The notes under the pieces were generated by a model. It ran no database searches and had not been told where the DNA came from. It saw nothing but the letters and a program-made list of their open reading frames with translations. From positions 62,001 to 126,000 of the forward strand of contig CALEDR010000002.1 of assembly GCA_937949545.1 (NCBI GenBank): a stretch of 64,000 bases of DNA, given 5' to 3'. Below are positions 35,436-44,897 of the stretch, piece after piece; positions within the stretch are counted from its first letter, which is position 1, and every line of letters starts with the position of its first letter. This DNA is from an uncultured Phycisphaerae bacterium (GTDB taxonomy: Bacteria; Planctomycetota; Phycisphaerae; Sedimentisphaerales; Anaerohalosphaeraceae). Position numbers and translations under genes: made by a program.

Positions 35436-36485
35436 TTAATTTCGCGCGTACTGGATGAGGGCGGAGGCGATTTTGTCAAGCGGTAAAACAACCTCTGCGG
35501 CCTCCAGTTTGATGGCCTCTTTGGGCATACCGAACACAATGCAGGTGGCCTCATCCTGTGCGATGGTGTGAGCGCCGGCCTGTCTCATAGCCAGCAGTCC
35601 CTTGGCGCCGTCGTTGCCCATGCCGGTGAGGATGGTGCCGACGGCGTTGGGGCCGGCATATTTGGCGACGGAATTGAAAAGGACTTCGACACTGGGTTTC
35701 TGATGACAGACGGCCGGCCCGTCTTTGATGGAGACATAGTAATTGGCGCCGGAGCGCTGAAGGACCATGTGGTAGCCGCCGGGGGCGATGAGAACTCTGC
35801 CGGGGATAACGGAATCGCCGTCGGCGGCTTCCTTGACCTGAACTTTGCATTCGCTGTTGAGCCGTTCCGCAAAGGAATGGGTGAATTGGGCGGGCATGTG
35901 CTGAACGACGACGGTTCCCGGACAGTCCGGCGGGAGGGCGGACAGGACACAAGTGAGGGCCTGGACACCGCCGGTGGAGGCGCCGATGGCCAAAATTTTG
36001 TTTGTCGTCTCGAGCATCGAGGCAGATTCGATGGGCTGAATCGGTTCAGCCTGAGTCGAGACGGGTTTGGGATAACGGCCTTTGGGAATAGCCAGGATGG
36101 TTTCGCAAAGCTGTTTGCAGGCATCTCCTACCGAGTAGGAAGGACCGGGTTTGGCCAGCACTTCGACGGCTCCGGAGGCGAGGGCTTCGATGGCGGTTTT
36201 GCTGCCCTGGGGGGTCAGCGAGCTGAAGATAATGACAGGCATCGGATGATACTTCATCAGTTTTTTGAGGAAAGTGACGCCGTCCATTCGGGGCATTTCG
36301 ACATCCAGAATCAACACATCAGGGTTGAGCTGGACGATTTTGTCCCGGGCGATATAGGGATCAGGAGCGGTGGCAATAACTTCAATAGACGGATGGGTTC
36401 CCAGCTGAGTACTGAGGATTTTTCGGACGATGGCGGAATCGTCGACGATCAGAACTTTGGTTGTTTCGAGTGTTGCAGAGGACAT
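35436..36485 (-). CDS. cheB: Chemotaxis protein-glutamate methylesterase/glutamine deamidase
   Basis: A 349-residue response regulator that demethylates chemoreceptors. The receiver domain (residues 8-130) has DDSAIVRK and the phosphoacceptor in LILDVEMPRMDG. After a linker the methylesterase domain shows its Ser-His-Asp residues in IGASTGGVQAL, VVQHMP and GMGNDGAKGL. It is the last gene of the chemotaxis operon, 11 bases after cheD. With CheR it provides the adaptation cycle. Confidence 0.97.
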   Translation of the reverse strand: MSSATLETTKVLIVDDSAIVRKILSTQLGTHPSIEVIATAPDPYIARDKIVQLNPDVLILDVEMPRMDGVTFLKKLMKYHPMPVIIFSSLTPQGSKTAIEALASGAVEVLAKPGPSYSVGDACKQLCETILAIPKGRYPKPVSTQAEPIQPIESASMLETTNKILAIGASTGGVQALTCVLSALPPDCPGTVVVQHMPAQFTHSFAERLNSECKVQVKEAADGDSVIPGRVLIAPGGYHMVLQRSGANYYVSIKDGPAVCHQKPSVEVLFNSVAKYAGPNAVGTILTGMGNDGAKGLLAMRQAGAHTIAQDEATCIVFGMPKEAIKLEAAEVVLPLDKIASALIQYARN

Positions 36486-36496
36486 GGGCGATTCCT

Positions 36497-36991
36497 TTAG
36501 AGATTTTTTTCAATTCCGCCGCTTTTGACCACGACGGTGCCGTCATTCATATACAGATAGAGATTGCGGGGCTGGTCGCCGCCGACGTCGTGACCTTTGA
36601 GAAGAAGGCCGTATTTCCAGAGAACCTTCCGAAGAGCCAGGAAGTTTCGCTTGCCAATGTCGAATCCTTGGGGCCCGGCCTTCATAGCGGCGCCGCCGGC
36701 AGCTTTCACAATAAGCCGGTATTTATCCGCACCGAGCTGCTGGAGATTTGCCATGAGGACATCCATGCCGGTATCGCAGAACAGGAACGGTTCGACTTCC
36801 GCTCTTTTGGGGTCCATGGCGGATTCCGGCAGCTGGTAATGAATCATTCCGCCAATGGTCAGGGCGGGGTCGTAGAGAGCAACCGCAATACAGGAGCCGA
36901 GCGAATAGGTGACGAGGACCGAATCGGGATCTGTTGAGATATGGGCATCGGAAACCTGGACAACGATATTTTTTTTCACGGCTGTAAGCAT
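36497..36991 (-). CDS. cheD: Chemoreceptor glutamine deamidase CheD
   Basis: A 164-residue protein that deamidates receptor glutamines and can bind CheC. The catalytic cysteine-histidine pair is in TYSLGSCIAVALYD and GGMIHYQLP. The C-terminal NDGTVVVKSGG is less standard. ATG 36991 was chosen because AGGAAA precedes it; the frame extends to 37102 inside cheR. It lies between cheR (end 36994) and cheB. Its presence alongside CheC-like proteins indicates the Bacillus/Thermotoga style of adaptation. Confidence 0.95.
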   Translation of the reverse strand: MLTAVKKNIVVQVSDAHISTDPDSVLVTYSLGSCIAVALYDPALTIGGMIHYQLPESAMDPKRAEVEPFLFCDTGMDVLMANLQQLGADKYRLIVKAAGGAAMKAGPQGFDIGKRNFLALRKVLWKYGLLLKGHDVGGDQPRNLYLYMNDGTVVVKSGGIEKNL

Positions 36992-36993
36992 AG

Positions 36994-37848
36994 TTATTTC
37001 CTGTAAATCGTTGGCTGCACGTATTGAAACGGGTGATAGATTCCAGTCAGGGATTCGGAATGACCGGTAAAAAAGTGTCCGCCGGTGTCCAGAACATTCC
37101 AAAAGCGGTTGACGAGTTTTTCCTGCGTGGGCTTATCGAAGTAGATCATCACATTTCTGCAGAAGATAAAGTCAAAGGGACCTCGGAAGGGCCAGGGGTC
37201 CATCAGGTTCAGATACTTAAAGGTCAGGATGCTCCGAACCGCCGGGGCGACTTCGTAGCACATTTCGCCGTTTTTTTCCTTTCGGGGGATTAAGTAGCGT
37301 TTTTTGAGGTTGGCGGAGACGGCGGCGACACGCTGGGCTTCATAGAGTCCCTGCTGGGCTGTCTGAAGGACGCGTGTGGAGATATCCGTGGCCAGAATCC
37401 GCACGTCCCAAGTCTGGTTTTTGGGAAGGGATTCGAGCAGGGTAATGGCCATGGAGTACGGTTCTTCACCGGAAGAACATCCAGCGCTCCAGGCGCGGAT
37501 TCGAAGTCGGCCGGTTTTCTGCTTTTCGGCCGCCAGTTCCGGCAGGAACTTCTGGGTAAGGTATTCAAAGTGTTTGGGTTCGCGGAAGAAGCTGGTCAGG
37601 TTGGTGCTGATTTGGTCAATCATTTCATAAAAGGTTTTCCCGCCGACATCCTGCAGGACGAAGTCGATGTATTCGTCGTAGGATTTCAGGTTGTATTTTC
37701 GGAGCATTTTGGCCAGGCGGGCGCGGACGAGTTCCTTTTTGCCTTCGTGAAGATTGATGCCGCAGTGCTCATAGACCAGCCGGCAAATACGGGCAAACTG
37801 CTCGTCCGTCAGAACCAGTTCGTCCAGAATGGGCTGAATCAGGGGCAT
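36994..37848 (-). CDS. cheR: Chemoreceptor methyltransferase CheR
   Basis: A 284-residue SAM-dependent glutamate methyltransferase. The N-terminal helical domain (DEQFARICRLVYEHCGINL) is followed by the SAM fold with AWSAGCSSGEEPYSMAI, ILATDISTRVL and DFIFCRNVMIYFDK. All family signatures are intact. It lies three bases upstream of cheD and ten bases after cheA. The single receptor of this operon lacks the NWETF-type C-terminal CheR tether. Confidence 0.97.
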   Translation of the reverse strand: MPLIQPILDELVLTDEQFARICRLVYEHCGINLHEGKKELVRARLAKMLRKYNLKSYDEYIDFVLQDVGGKTFYEMIDQISTNLTSFFREPKHFEYLTQKFLPELAAEKQKTGRLRIRAWSAGCSSGEEPYSMAITLLESLPKNQTWDVRILATDISTRVLQTAQQGLYEAQRVAAVSANLKKRYLIPRKEKNGEMCYEVAPAVRSILTFKYLNLMDPWPFRGPFDFIFCRNVMIYFDKPTQEKLVNRFWNVLDTGGHFFTGHSESLTGIYHPFQYVQPTIYRK

Positions 37849-37857
37849 ACGTTCACC

Positions 37858-39939
37858 TCACAGAGTTGCATCCGGGTTCTGGGCCAGTTCCAGAAGTCCC
37901 GGAACATCGAGAATCAAACTGATTTGGCCGTCTCCCATGATGGCACCGCCGGAGATGCCTTTGATTTTTCCCAATCCGCGGAGGGATTTGATGACCACCT
38001 GCTGCTGGCCGAGCAGGTCGTCCACCTGCAGGCAGCATTGGCGGCTTCCCTCCCCGACAACCACCAGAAGGGCCTGTTCGGGTTCTTCCACGGCGCCGGC
38101 GATGCGGAAGAGCTTGTAGAGCGGAACCAGCGGATGAAGCCGGCCGCGAATCATCACGACTTTGGAGCGGTTTCGAATGGTGGAAATCTGGTCCGGTGTC
38201 GGGCGCAGACTCTGAATGACGGAGCTGATCGGGATGATGTATCGCTGGGAGCCGATGGTGACGATTTGTCCGTCAATAATGGCCAAGGTCAGAGGCAGCC
38301 GAATCAAAAAGAGGGTTCCTTTGTTCGGCGTTGTCTTCATTTCGATCTTGCCGTTGAGGGCGTCGATATTTTTCTTGACAACATCCATACCGACGCCTCG
38401 CCCGGAAATTTCGGTGACTTTGTCGGCGGTGGAGAAGCCGGGTTTGAAAATCAGGTTGAGGAGTTCTTCTTCGCTAAGTTCCTGGTGTTCAGAAATTAGG
38501 CCTTTTTCGATAGCTTTCCTGCGGATTTTTTCGGCATTCAGGCCGCGTCCATCATCTTCGATTTCGATGACGATACTTCCGGCCTGATGATAGGCGGACA
38601 GACGCAGCAGACCCTGAGGCGATTTGCCTTTTTTGACGCGCTCCTCCGGCGGTTCGATGCCGTGATCGATAGAGTTTCGCACCATATGAATCAGCGGGTC
38701 GGTGATTTTGTCCACGATGGTGCGGTCCAGTTCGGTTTCTTCGCCGGAGGTCTGAAAATTGATGGGTTTGCCGGCTTTTTGGGAGAGGTCGCGGACGAGC
38801 CGGGCCATTTTCTGAAAGGCGCCCTGCATCGGAATCATCCGCATGGACATGGACAATTCCTGCAGGTCGCGGACGATTTTGGACTGGCTGGCGACTTTTC
38901 GGTAAAGGTCGCTGTCGGTGTGGCAGGTTTTGCTGACCTCTTCGGAAATCATCAGCTGGGCGACAGCCAGTTCGCCGGTCATATTGATTAGGTCATCCAG
39001 ACGTTTGGTGCTGACTTTGATGGTTTCTCGTGCGGCGGCAGAGGCCGCAACGGAGGAAACGGCGGTTTTTGTCTGGGATTCGGGCTGAAGAATAGGTTCA
39101 AGCTGGATGTCCTGTTGGATATCTGAGGGGGTCGACGCAGGTTCCGGCTGGAGTCTGCCTTCGACGCAGTCCTGGATTTTCTGAATCAGAGAAGGCAGGT
39201 CTTTCGGAGCCGGGATGGGTTGATTTTGAGCCAATCCGGCTTCGAGGTCCTTGAGCATGGTTTTGAGCATGTCGATGGAGCCGAAGGCCAGGTTGCTGGC
39301 GGCGCCGGACATCATCAGGGTGCCTTTGCGGGCACGGTCAAGCAGGTTTTCGGAGACATGAGCCAGCCGATTGATGGCGGTCAGATTCAGGAAGCCGGCC
39401 ATGCCCTTGATGGTATGGAAGCCGCGAAAAATCTGGTTCAGTGTTTCGGTATTGGTCGGGTCATTTTCGAGATTTAAAAGGGCTGTTTCCGCCGATTCAA
39501 GATGCTCGCGGGATTCGTTGAGGAAGTCCTGAACGAGCGGAGCATCATCGGGTGCAATGACCGTCGGCGGAAAGTCAGATGGTTCGGACGGGGCCGCCGA
39601 AGGCGGTGCGGAGCCGGAGGAAGGGGCTGAAGTGAGCGAGTGGGTCAGGCTCTGCAGCTGACTGACGGCTTTTGTAAGCTCCTGAAGCACTTGTTCGGAA
39701 GACTGGAGTTCCTGACGGAGGAGTTTTTCAATCTGTTCGGCTCCCAGATGAGCCAGGGATTGAGCTTGAAGCCGGGAGGAGTCCTCACAGCCGTTGAGGG
39801 CTTTGACGGCTTCTTCGATCTGTTTGAAGACGCCGGCGATTTCCTCGATGTCGCGGGTATCCTGGGGGTCCAGCAGGGGGATTTTGCCGGCGGCCTGTTC
39901 AATCAGTTCTGCGATTTTCACTGTCTTTTCCATAAACAT
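37858..39939 (-). CDS. cheA: Chemotaxis histidine kinase CheA
   Basis: A 693-residue sensor kinase. The Hpt domain is not at the N-terminus but at about 135-235, with the phospho-histidine near 175 (FRGFHTIKGMAGFL). About 100 helical residues and a Ser/Pro linker precede it. There is no recognisable P2 (CheY/CheB-binding) domain; a 50-residue linker leads to the dimerisation helices (305-375). The ATPase has HMVRNSIDHGIEPPEER (N box), IEDDGRGLN (G1) and GRGVGMDVV (G2). The C-terminal CheW-like domain covers about 555-690. It is the central gene of the operon. The unusual N-terminus could be a degenerate Hpt. Confidence 0.95.
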   Translation of the reverse strand: MFMEKTVKIAELIEQAAGKIPLLDPQDTRDIEEIAGVFKQIEEAVKALNGCEDSSRLQAQSLAHLGAEQIEKLLRQELQSSEQVLQELTKAVSQLQSLTHSLTSAPSSGSAPPSAAPSEPSDFPPTVIAPDDAPLVQDFLNESREHLESAETALLNLENDPTNTETLNQIFRGFHTIKGMAGFLNLTAINRLAHVSENLLDRARKGTLMMSGAASNLAFGSIDMLKTMLKDLEAGLAQNQPIPAPKDLPSLIQKIQDCVEGRLQPEPASTPSDIQQDIQLEPILQPESQTKTAVSSVAASAAARETIKVSTKRLDDLINMTGELAVAQLMISEEVSKTCHTDSDLYRKVASQSKIVRDLQELSMSMRMIPMQGAFQKMARLVRDLSQKAGKPINFQTSGEETELDRTIVDKITDPLIHMVRNSIDHGIEPPEERVKKGKSPQGLLRLSAYHQAGSIVIEIEDDGRGLNAEKIRRKAIEKGLISEHQELSEEELLNLIFKPGFSTADKVTEISGRGVGMDVVKKNIDALNGKIEMKTTPNKGTLFLIRLPLTLAIIDGQIVTIGSQRYIIPISSVIQSLRPTPDQISTIRNRSKVVMIRGRLHPLVPLYKLFRIAGAVEEPEQALLVVVGEGSRQCCLQVDDLLGQQQVVIKSLRGLGKIKGISGGAIMGDGQISLILDVPGLLELAQNPDATL

Positions 39940-39940
39940 T

Positions 39941-41257
39941 TCAATCCGTTTTTATGCAGTCTTTGGTCGGTTCCGGCTGAACGGCGGGGGAGCCGCCGGT
40001 CAGCGTTTTCAGCAGGGTTTGAAAGATTTCCGTAACGGTGACCAGTCCGGTGACGGTGCCGCCGGCGTCCTGTATGGGGACGGCGCGGATTTGGTGACGG
40101 CACATGATATCCATTAGCTTCCACATCGGCGTATCCGGCGAGGCCGTATGGACGGGTCGGCTCATAAACCATCGGATGCGAATCTGCAAAGAGGCCTCGT
40201 CGAGCGGCCGGCGATATTCTTCGAACGGGGTTCGCAGGTACGGACTGAGGGCGGCTTGGACGTCTCCCTGGGAGAGGATGCCGACCAGCTGGTCTTTTTC
40301 TTCTACCAGTGCGTATCGGGTGTTATTCTGCTGCATTCGCTGGCGGGCTGTTTCGACGGAATCATTGGGAGAAAGCCACAGGGGTTTTGGGTTCATAAAG
40401 ACCCGGGCCGGGCAGTTCAGAACAGCGGCGTCCAGCGGAGCGGCGTAGATTGCGTCCGGGGCGGACCGGACCCTCTGCTGAATGGCATTCCAGACCGGAT
40501 GGGGGTCGGTTGATTCCTGAGTTTGCGGACAGACCAGTGCAGCGTCAGCGGGTTCGGAGGGCTGCGGCGGTTGGACTGCAGCCGGCTCGGGCTGTGCCGG
40601 AGCTGCGGCGGATTCCGCCGGTGTTTGTGCCGGGGCTTCTGCCGGAGCGGGTTCTTCTTTGGGCGGTTCGAACAAAGCAGCGGGAAAGACCGCCGCCCCG
40701 TGGAAGGGCGGATAATCCCCCATGGTCATTTCCCAGACTATCAGCAGGCAGGTTGTGTCTTCCTTGAAACCGAATATATTGGCGGGTTTGTCCCATAGAT
40801 TGAGAATTTGGGTGTTGGTCTGGAGCAGGTGTTTATGGCCGGGCATCTGTTCGCGGAAGATTCGGTCCCAGGCGCCGACAATAAGGTTGCCGATTTCTTT
40901 GATGGTGTCGGAGAGTTTGAGGGCATTCTCGAGTGTGCCTTGTTTGCATTGCTCTTTGATTTTGTCCTCGGGGAGCATCACAATTGTTCCGGCTAGCAGA
41001 AAGAGGGCATTTTTATCGAGAAGCAGGTCGAAGCGTCCGCTCAGCGTCCCCTGCGCTTTGACGGAATAGACGGCGGCGAATTTGGGGAAGAAGGGTTTGA
41101 GTCTGTCAAGGGTCCCCGGAGCGGCCTGACAGAGCGCGCAGCTGATGGAGATGCCGAGCATTCCGTCCATGTCTTCGCAGAAGGTCTGCATGGACAGGGT
41201 GCTGACCTGCGGCAGCATCGTTTCGAGCGGGACGGATTGGACGGTTGGTTCTGTCAT
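39941..41257 (-). CDS. CheC/CheX-like domain fused to a CBS-domain pair
   Basis: A 438-residue protein inside the chemotaxis operon. Residues 1-190 resemble the CheC/CheX/FliY phosphatase fold, with the active-site helix SDTIKEIGNLIVGAW (ExxN, Glu121 and Asn124). Residues 197-240 are a Pro/Ala-rich linker. Residues 283-420 form two CBS repeats (VFMNPKPLWLSPNDSVETAR, QLVGILSQGDVQ; FMSRPVHTASPDTPMWKLMD, TVTGLVTVTEIFQ). CBS pairs bind adenosine nucleotides. The predicted role is dephosphorylating CheY-P, or binding CheD, under control of AMP/ATP or a similar ligand. I know of no described protein with this fusion. It lies one base upstream of cheA. Confidence 0.82.
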   Translation of the reverse strand: MTEPTVQSVPLETMLPQVSTLSMQTFCEDMDGMLGISISCALCQAAPGTLDRLKPFFPKFAAVYSVKAQGTLSGRFDLLLDKNALFLLAGTIVMLPEDKIKEQCKQGTLENALKLSDTIKEIGNLIVGAWDRIFREQMPGHKHLLQTNTQILNLWDKPANIFGFKEDTTCLLIVWEMTMGDYPPFHGAAVFPAALFEPPKEEPAPAEAPAQTPAESAAAPAQPEPAAVQPPQPSEPADAALVCPQTQESTDPHPVWNAIQQRVRSAPDAIYAAPLDAAVLNCPARVFMNPKPLWLSPNDSVETARQRMQQNNTRYALVEEKDQLVGILSQGDVQAALSPYLRTPFEEYRRPLDEASLQIRIRWFMSRPVHTASPDTPMWKLMDIMCRHQIRAVPIQDAGGTVTGLVTVTEIFQTLLKTLTGGSPAVQPEPTKDCIKTD

Positions 41258-41287
41258 GGCCGATGAATCCTTTCGGTTCCGGCTGAT

Positions 41288-41761
41288 TTATTTTCTTCGA
41301 TACAGAAGAAGGAATACGGCCGTAAACTCTTCATTGAGACAGACGGGTACGGCTACTTTTTCAGCGTCTTCGCCGAGTGTACTGTTCAATTCTCTGCCGG
41401 TGACCACCGTCGGAATGGAGACGGCGATGTTCGAGTAGATGTCCTGGAGGCGGCTTTTGATGCTTCCCATGACCATATTGGCCACCTCGCCGACGGCATC
41501 GCAGACTTCCTGGCGAGAGACCTCTGCGTTCGATTCCATGGCCAGCATGTTGCGGGCGATGGTCTGTCCGCAGGGCCAGGACAGGCTGATGGCCATGCAT
41601 CCTTCGATGTCGCCATTGAAGGTGATCGTGCCCAGCATGGACAGGGCGGATTCATCTATGGACGCCTGATCGGACGGCTCGATTTCCATGAAAATCATCG
41701 TTTCAAATACTTCTTTGGCGGCATCGAGTACAATTTCATGATAGGTTTTCTGTTCGATCAT
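41288..41761 (-). CDS. cheX: CheX-type CheY-P phosphatase
   Basis: A 157-residue protein of the CheC/CheX phosphatase family, which removes phosphate from CheY. The catalytic ExxN sits in DAVGEVANMVMGSIKS. The surrounding sheet motifs (MLGTITFNGDIEGCMAISLSW) match CheX. It has one active-site helix, as CheX does. It lies between cheY and the CheC-CBS gene. An alternative name is chemotaxis phosphatase, CheC/CheX superfamily. Confidence 0.9.
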   Translation of the reverse strand: MIEQKTYHEIVLDAAKEVFETMIFMEIEPSDQASIDESALSMLGTITFNGDIEGCMAISLSWPCGQTIARNMLAMESNAEVSRQEVCDAVGEVANMVMGSIKSRLQDIYSNIAVSIPTVVTGRELNSTLGEDAEKVAVPVCLNEEFTAVFLLLYRRK

Positions 41762-41793
41762 TGTGGGTTCCTTTCCGCATTTCGGCCCTGCGT

Positions 41794-42174
41794 TCAGCTC
41801 ATAAACGGAGCCAGCTGTTCCTGAAATTTTTCCGGCGTAAACGGTTTGGTGATGTATCCGTTCGCCCCGCTGGCCAGAACGCTGTTGATCAAATCCTGTG
41901 CACTTTCCGTGGACACCATAATAATCTTGGTATTCTGGCAGTTGGGCAGCTGGCGGGCCTGTTTGACCATCTCTGTGCCGGGCATTTCAGGCATGTTGAT
42001 GTCGCACAGGACAATGTCCACCGGCGAGGCCTTCAGCTTTTCAATGGCTTCGGCTCCGTTGCCGGCTTCTTCGGTCCGGTCGAATTCGAGGCCGGACATT
42101 CGGACAGTGCGCATGATGATTTTCCGCATTGTGGCCGAATCATCAACAATCATCAGTGATTTTGGCATAGGCAA
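41794..42174 (-). CDS. cheY: Chemotaxis response regulator CheY
   Basis: A single-domain receiver of 126 residues. Acidic pair in MIVDDSATMRK, phosphoacceptor in VLCDINMPEMPG, Ser/Thr switch in IIMVSTES and conserved lysine in YITKPFTPE. The output partner (FliM/FliN or another motor) is not in the window. ATG 42174 or the second ATG at 42168 may be used. It lies between the receptor gene and cheX. Confidence 0.95.
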   Translation of the reverse strand: MPMPKSLMIVDDSATMRKIIMRTVRMSGLEFDRTEEAGNGAEAIEKLKASPVDIVLCDINMPEMPGTEMVKQARQLPNCQNTKIIMVSTESAQDLINSVLASGANGYITKPFTPEKFQEQLAPFMS

Positions 42175-42183
42175 ACTCCTTAC

Positions 42184-44328
42184 TTACGGGTTGCAAACCG
42201 ACAGGGATTCATGCTCGTCGAGCGGAATGGTCCGAGCGGCGCTGCTTCGGTTTGATGCTGCAGCAGGACCGCGGGCTCCTTCGGCGATTTGGTGGAAAAC
42301 CTGATTGGACAAAGACGGCTTCGGACCGGCTGTTGTCTTCTTTGGTTTTGTGGATGGATTGTCCGCCGTTCGGCTGCGGATAAGTGTTTGGAGCTGAGAG
42401 ACCGTCTGCTTCATTGATTCGGCCTGAGCGGCCAGTTCCTCGGCGGCGCTGGCGGATTCTTCGGCTCCGGCGGCATTCTGCTGGGTGACCTTGTCCATCT
42501 GGGAAACCGCTGAGTTAATCTGTTCGATGCCCTGGGCCTGTTCTTTGCAGGCGGCGGCGATTTCATTGACCAGAGCCGAAGTTTTTCCGATGCCGCCGAC
42601 AATCTGGTCGAGAGCGGTTTTGACTTCGTTGGAGATTTGAACACCGTTTTTGGCGTTCTTGACAGACTGCTCAATCAGTACAGTTGTTTTTTCCGCCGCC
42701 TCAGATGAACGAATCGCCAGATTCCGCACTTCTTCGGCGACGACCGCAAAGCCCTTTCCGGCTTCCCCGGCGCGAGCGGCTTCGACGGCGGCATTTAAGG
42801 CCAGCAGATTGGTCTGGAAGGCGATTTCATCGATGACTTTGATGATCTTGGCCGTTTCGTCGGAACTTTTCTGAATTGCCTCAATAGCCGTCATCATTTT
42901 CTGCATGGCCTTGGCGCCGTTGTCGGCGGCCTGCTGGGCGCCGGAGGCCAGGGTAGCGGCCTGGGCGGCGTTGTCGGCATTCTGCTTGGTCATCGAAGCC
43001 ATCTCTTCCAACGAAGAAGAGGTTTCCTCGAGCCCGGCGGCCTGCTCGGTCGTTCCTTGAGCGAGGGCCTGCGAAGCCGAAGCTACTTGACCGGAGGCAT
43101 CGGATACTTGTTCGGCCCCTGTCCATATCTGTTCTGCCACTCTGGTCAGCTGGCTGGTCAGTTTGTGCGAAACAAAGAACCAGATGGCCAGGGATACAAA
43201 CATGGAAACGGCTGCCAGCATTCCGATTTGAATCATCGAAGCACGGCCGATCGAACGAAACCGGCTGCTGGATTCATAAAATTCATCCAGATAGGAACTG
43301 ACGCCGATGACCCAGTCCCAGGGCTGGAAATACACGATGCGGGCGATTTTTTCCCGCGGGGCGGGTTCGCCCGGATTTTGCCAGGGGTATTTCTGTTCGG
43401 TGATTTCACCGGGTTTGGAGGCAAGGGCTTTTTTGCAGATTTCCTGGATGAAGAGCACCCCATTTGCATCCTTGGCATTCGCGATATTTTCCCCGTCTCG
43501 TTTGCCGTCTTTGGAGATTATGTAGCTGCCTTTGGAGTCCAGCACAAAGACATAGCCGGTCTTGCCGACAACGGTTTTCAGGATGGCCTGACGGATGTTG
43601 GTGCAGCGTTCCTGCGGAATCCCGACATACAGGGCCCCAATCACCTTTTTCTGAGCATCGAAAATCGGTTCATAGGCCGTGATGTACCAGCGGTCCACCA
43701 CAAAGGCCCTGCCTTCGTAGCGCTGGCCTTGCAGGACGGCGGAGACGACCGGATTGGGGGTTCCGTCCGGCTGGGTTTTGGGGATGAAGGTTCCGATGGC
43801 GCGGGTTCCGTCTTTCTTTTCGACATTGGTGCAGATCCGCAGCAGATCGCCCTGCTCATTCATCCGCTGGAAGATGGTGCAGGTGACGCCCATGAGGTCT
43901 TTGACCTTGTCAACAATCGGAGAGGGGACCTGCCGGCTAGTGTTTTGGCCCAGCCAGGTGTCGCCGACCATCATTTTGGGCAAGGTGACCGTTTGAGCGG
44001 CTTGGTTATACTGGTTGACGGCCTGCCAGGTTATCGGCGATTCATCCAAGCGGACCGACCCTGTCTGATTGAAGATGTCTCGTGCGACCCGCAGAGTTTG
44101 GTTGACGTTTTCCTGAATGGAACGCTGTTCATTCTCGAGCATATAATAGATACTCTGCGCAATATGATCGAGATCGCTGTAGGCCATTTTTGTGCTTTCC
44201 TCATCGGCGGCGAGAACCATCCGGCGGTTTTGAACGGTCACGATTGCCAGGATGAGCAGCAGCGGTGTCAGGGTTAAAATAAAACCGTACATGAGCAATT
44301 TTGTTTTGAGAGCCATTTTGTTCAGCAT
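42184..44328 (-). CDS. Methyl-accepting chemotaxis protein with dCache-type sensor
   Basis: A 714-residue transmembrane receptor. The N-terminal membrane helix ([20 protein letters not shown]) is followed by a large periplasmic sensor of Cache_3-Cache_2 type ([35 protein letters not shown]). A second helix follows ([21 protein letters not shown]) and a cytoplasmic signalling hairpin whose tip is [25 protein letters not shown] domain is not recognisable between helix and hairpin. Methylation-type sequences such as [13 protein letters not shown]-like repeats are present. The start was set to ATG 44328, six bases after AAGGAG. Cache sensors of this kind bind small organic acids or amino acids; the ligand is unknown here. 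Confidence 0.93.
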   Translation of the reverse strand: MLNKMALKTKLLMYGFILTLTPLLLILAIVTVQNRRMVLAADEESTKMAYSDLDHIAQSIYYMLENEQRSIQENVNQTLRVARDIFNQTGSVRLDESPITWQAVNQYNQAAQTVTLPKMMVGDTWLGQNTSRQVPSPIVDKVKDLMGVTCTIFQRMNEQGDLLRICTNVEKKDGTRAIGTFIPKTQPDGTPNPVVSAVLQGQRYEGRAFVVDRWYITAYEPIFDAQKKVIGALYVGIPQERCTNIRQAILKTVVGKTGYVFVLDSKGSYIISKDGKRDGENIANAKDANGVLFIQEICKKALASKPGEITEQKYPWQNPGEPAPREKIARIVYFQPWDWVIGVSSYLDEFYESSSRFRSIGRASMIQIGMLAAVSMFVSLAIWFFVSHKLTSQLTRVAEQIWTGAEQVSDASGQVASASQALAQGTTEQAAGLEETSSSLEEMASMTKQNADNAAQAATLASGAQQAADNGAKAMQKMMTAIEAIQKSSDETAKIIKVIDEIAFQTNLLALNAAVEAARAGEAGKGFAVVAEEVRNLAIRSSEAAEKTTVLIEQSVKNAKNGVQISNEVKTALDQIVGGIGKTSALVNEIAAACKEQAQGIEQINSAVSQMDKVTQQNAAGAEESASAAEELAAQAESMKQTVSQLQTLIRSRTADNPSTKPKKTTAGPKPSLSNQVFHQIAEGARGPAAASNRSSAARTIPLDEHESLSVCNP

Positions 44329-44384
44329 ACTCATCTCCTTAGCGAACTGCTTGGATCTGGACTTCAATGCTGTTTATGTTTGCT

Positions 44385-44897
44385 TTATTCGCAAACAGTT
44401 TCCGTAGAGGTCTCGTTCAGGCGAACACCGCCGAGAACCTGGTCAATGTCCAAGAGAATCTTGATGGACGAGCCGACTTTGCCGATGCCGAGAATGAAAT
44501 CGGTCTGAACGGCCGAACCGAGGTGAGAGGACTCTTCGATGTCTTCAGCGGCGATGTCGAGCACTTCCTGGACACGGTCCACAATCAGGCCGGCGTTGAA
44601 GGTTTTGCCGTTCTGGTTGATTTCCGCCACGATGATGCAGGTTTGGTCGGTGACTTCGGCGGCTTCCATTCCGAAGCGAAGGCGAAGGTCAATCACGGGG
44701 ATTACCTGTCCCCGCAGGTTGATGACGCCTTTGACAAATTCTGGCGTACGGGGAACGGCAGTGATATTCATATAGCCGATGATTTCCCGCACTTTCAGGA
44801 TTTCTAATCCGTACTCTTCTTTTCCCAGAGCAAAGGTTAGATATTTGCCTTCCTGGGCATTGTTTTTTGTGGTTTTTTCTTGTACGGCAGTTGTCAT
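44385..44897 (-). CDS. cheW: Chemotaxis coupling protein CheW
   Basis: A 170-residue scaffold linking receptor and CheA. KYLTFALGKEEYGLEILKVREII, the AVPRTPEFVKGVINLRGQVIPVIDL signature and GLIVDRVQEVLDI are standard. It has a 15-residue charged N-terminal tail and a short acidic C-terminal one. First gene of the operon; TTAGGAGTC lies ahead of the ATG. Confidence 0.96.
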   Translation of the reverse strand: MTTAVQEKTTKNNAQEGKYLTFALGKEEYGLEILKVREIIGYMNITAVPRTPEFVKGVINLRGQVIPVIDLRLRFGMEAAEVTDQTCIIVAEINQNGKTFNAGLIVDRVQEVLDIAAEDIEESSHLGSAVQTDFILGIGKVGSSIKILLDIDQVLGGVRLNETSTETVCE

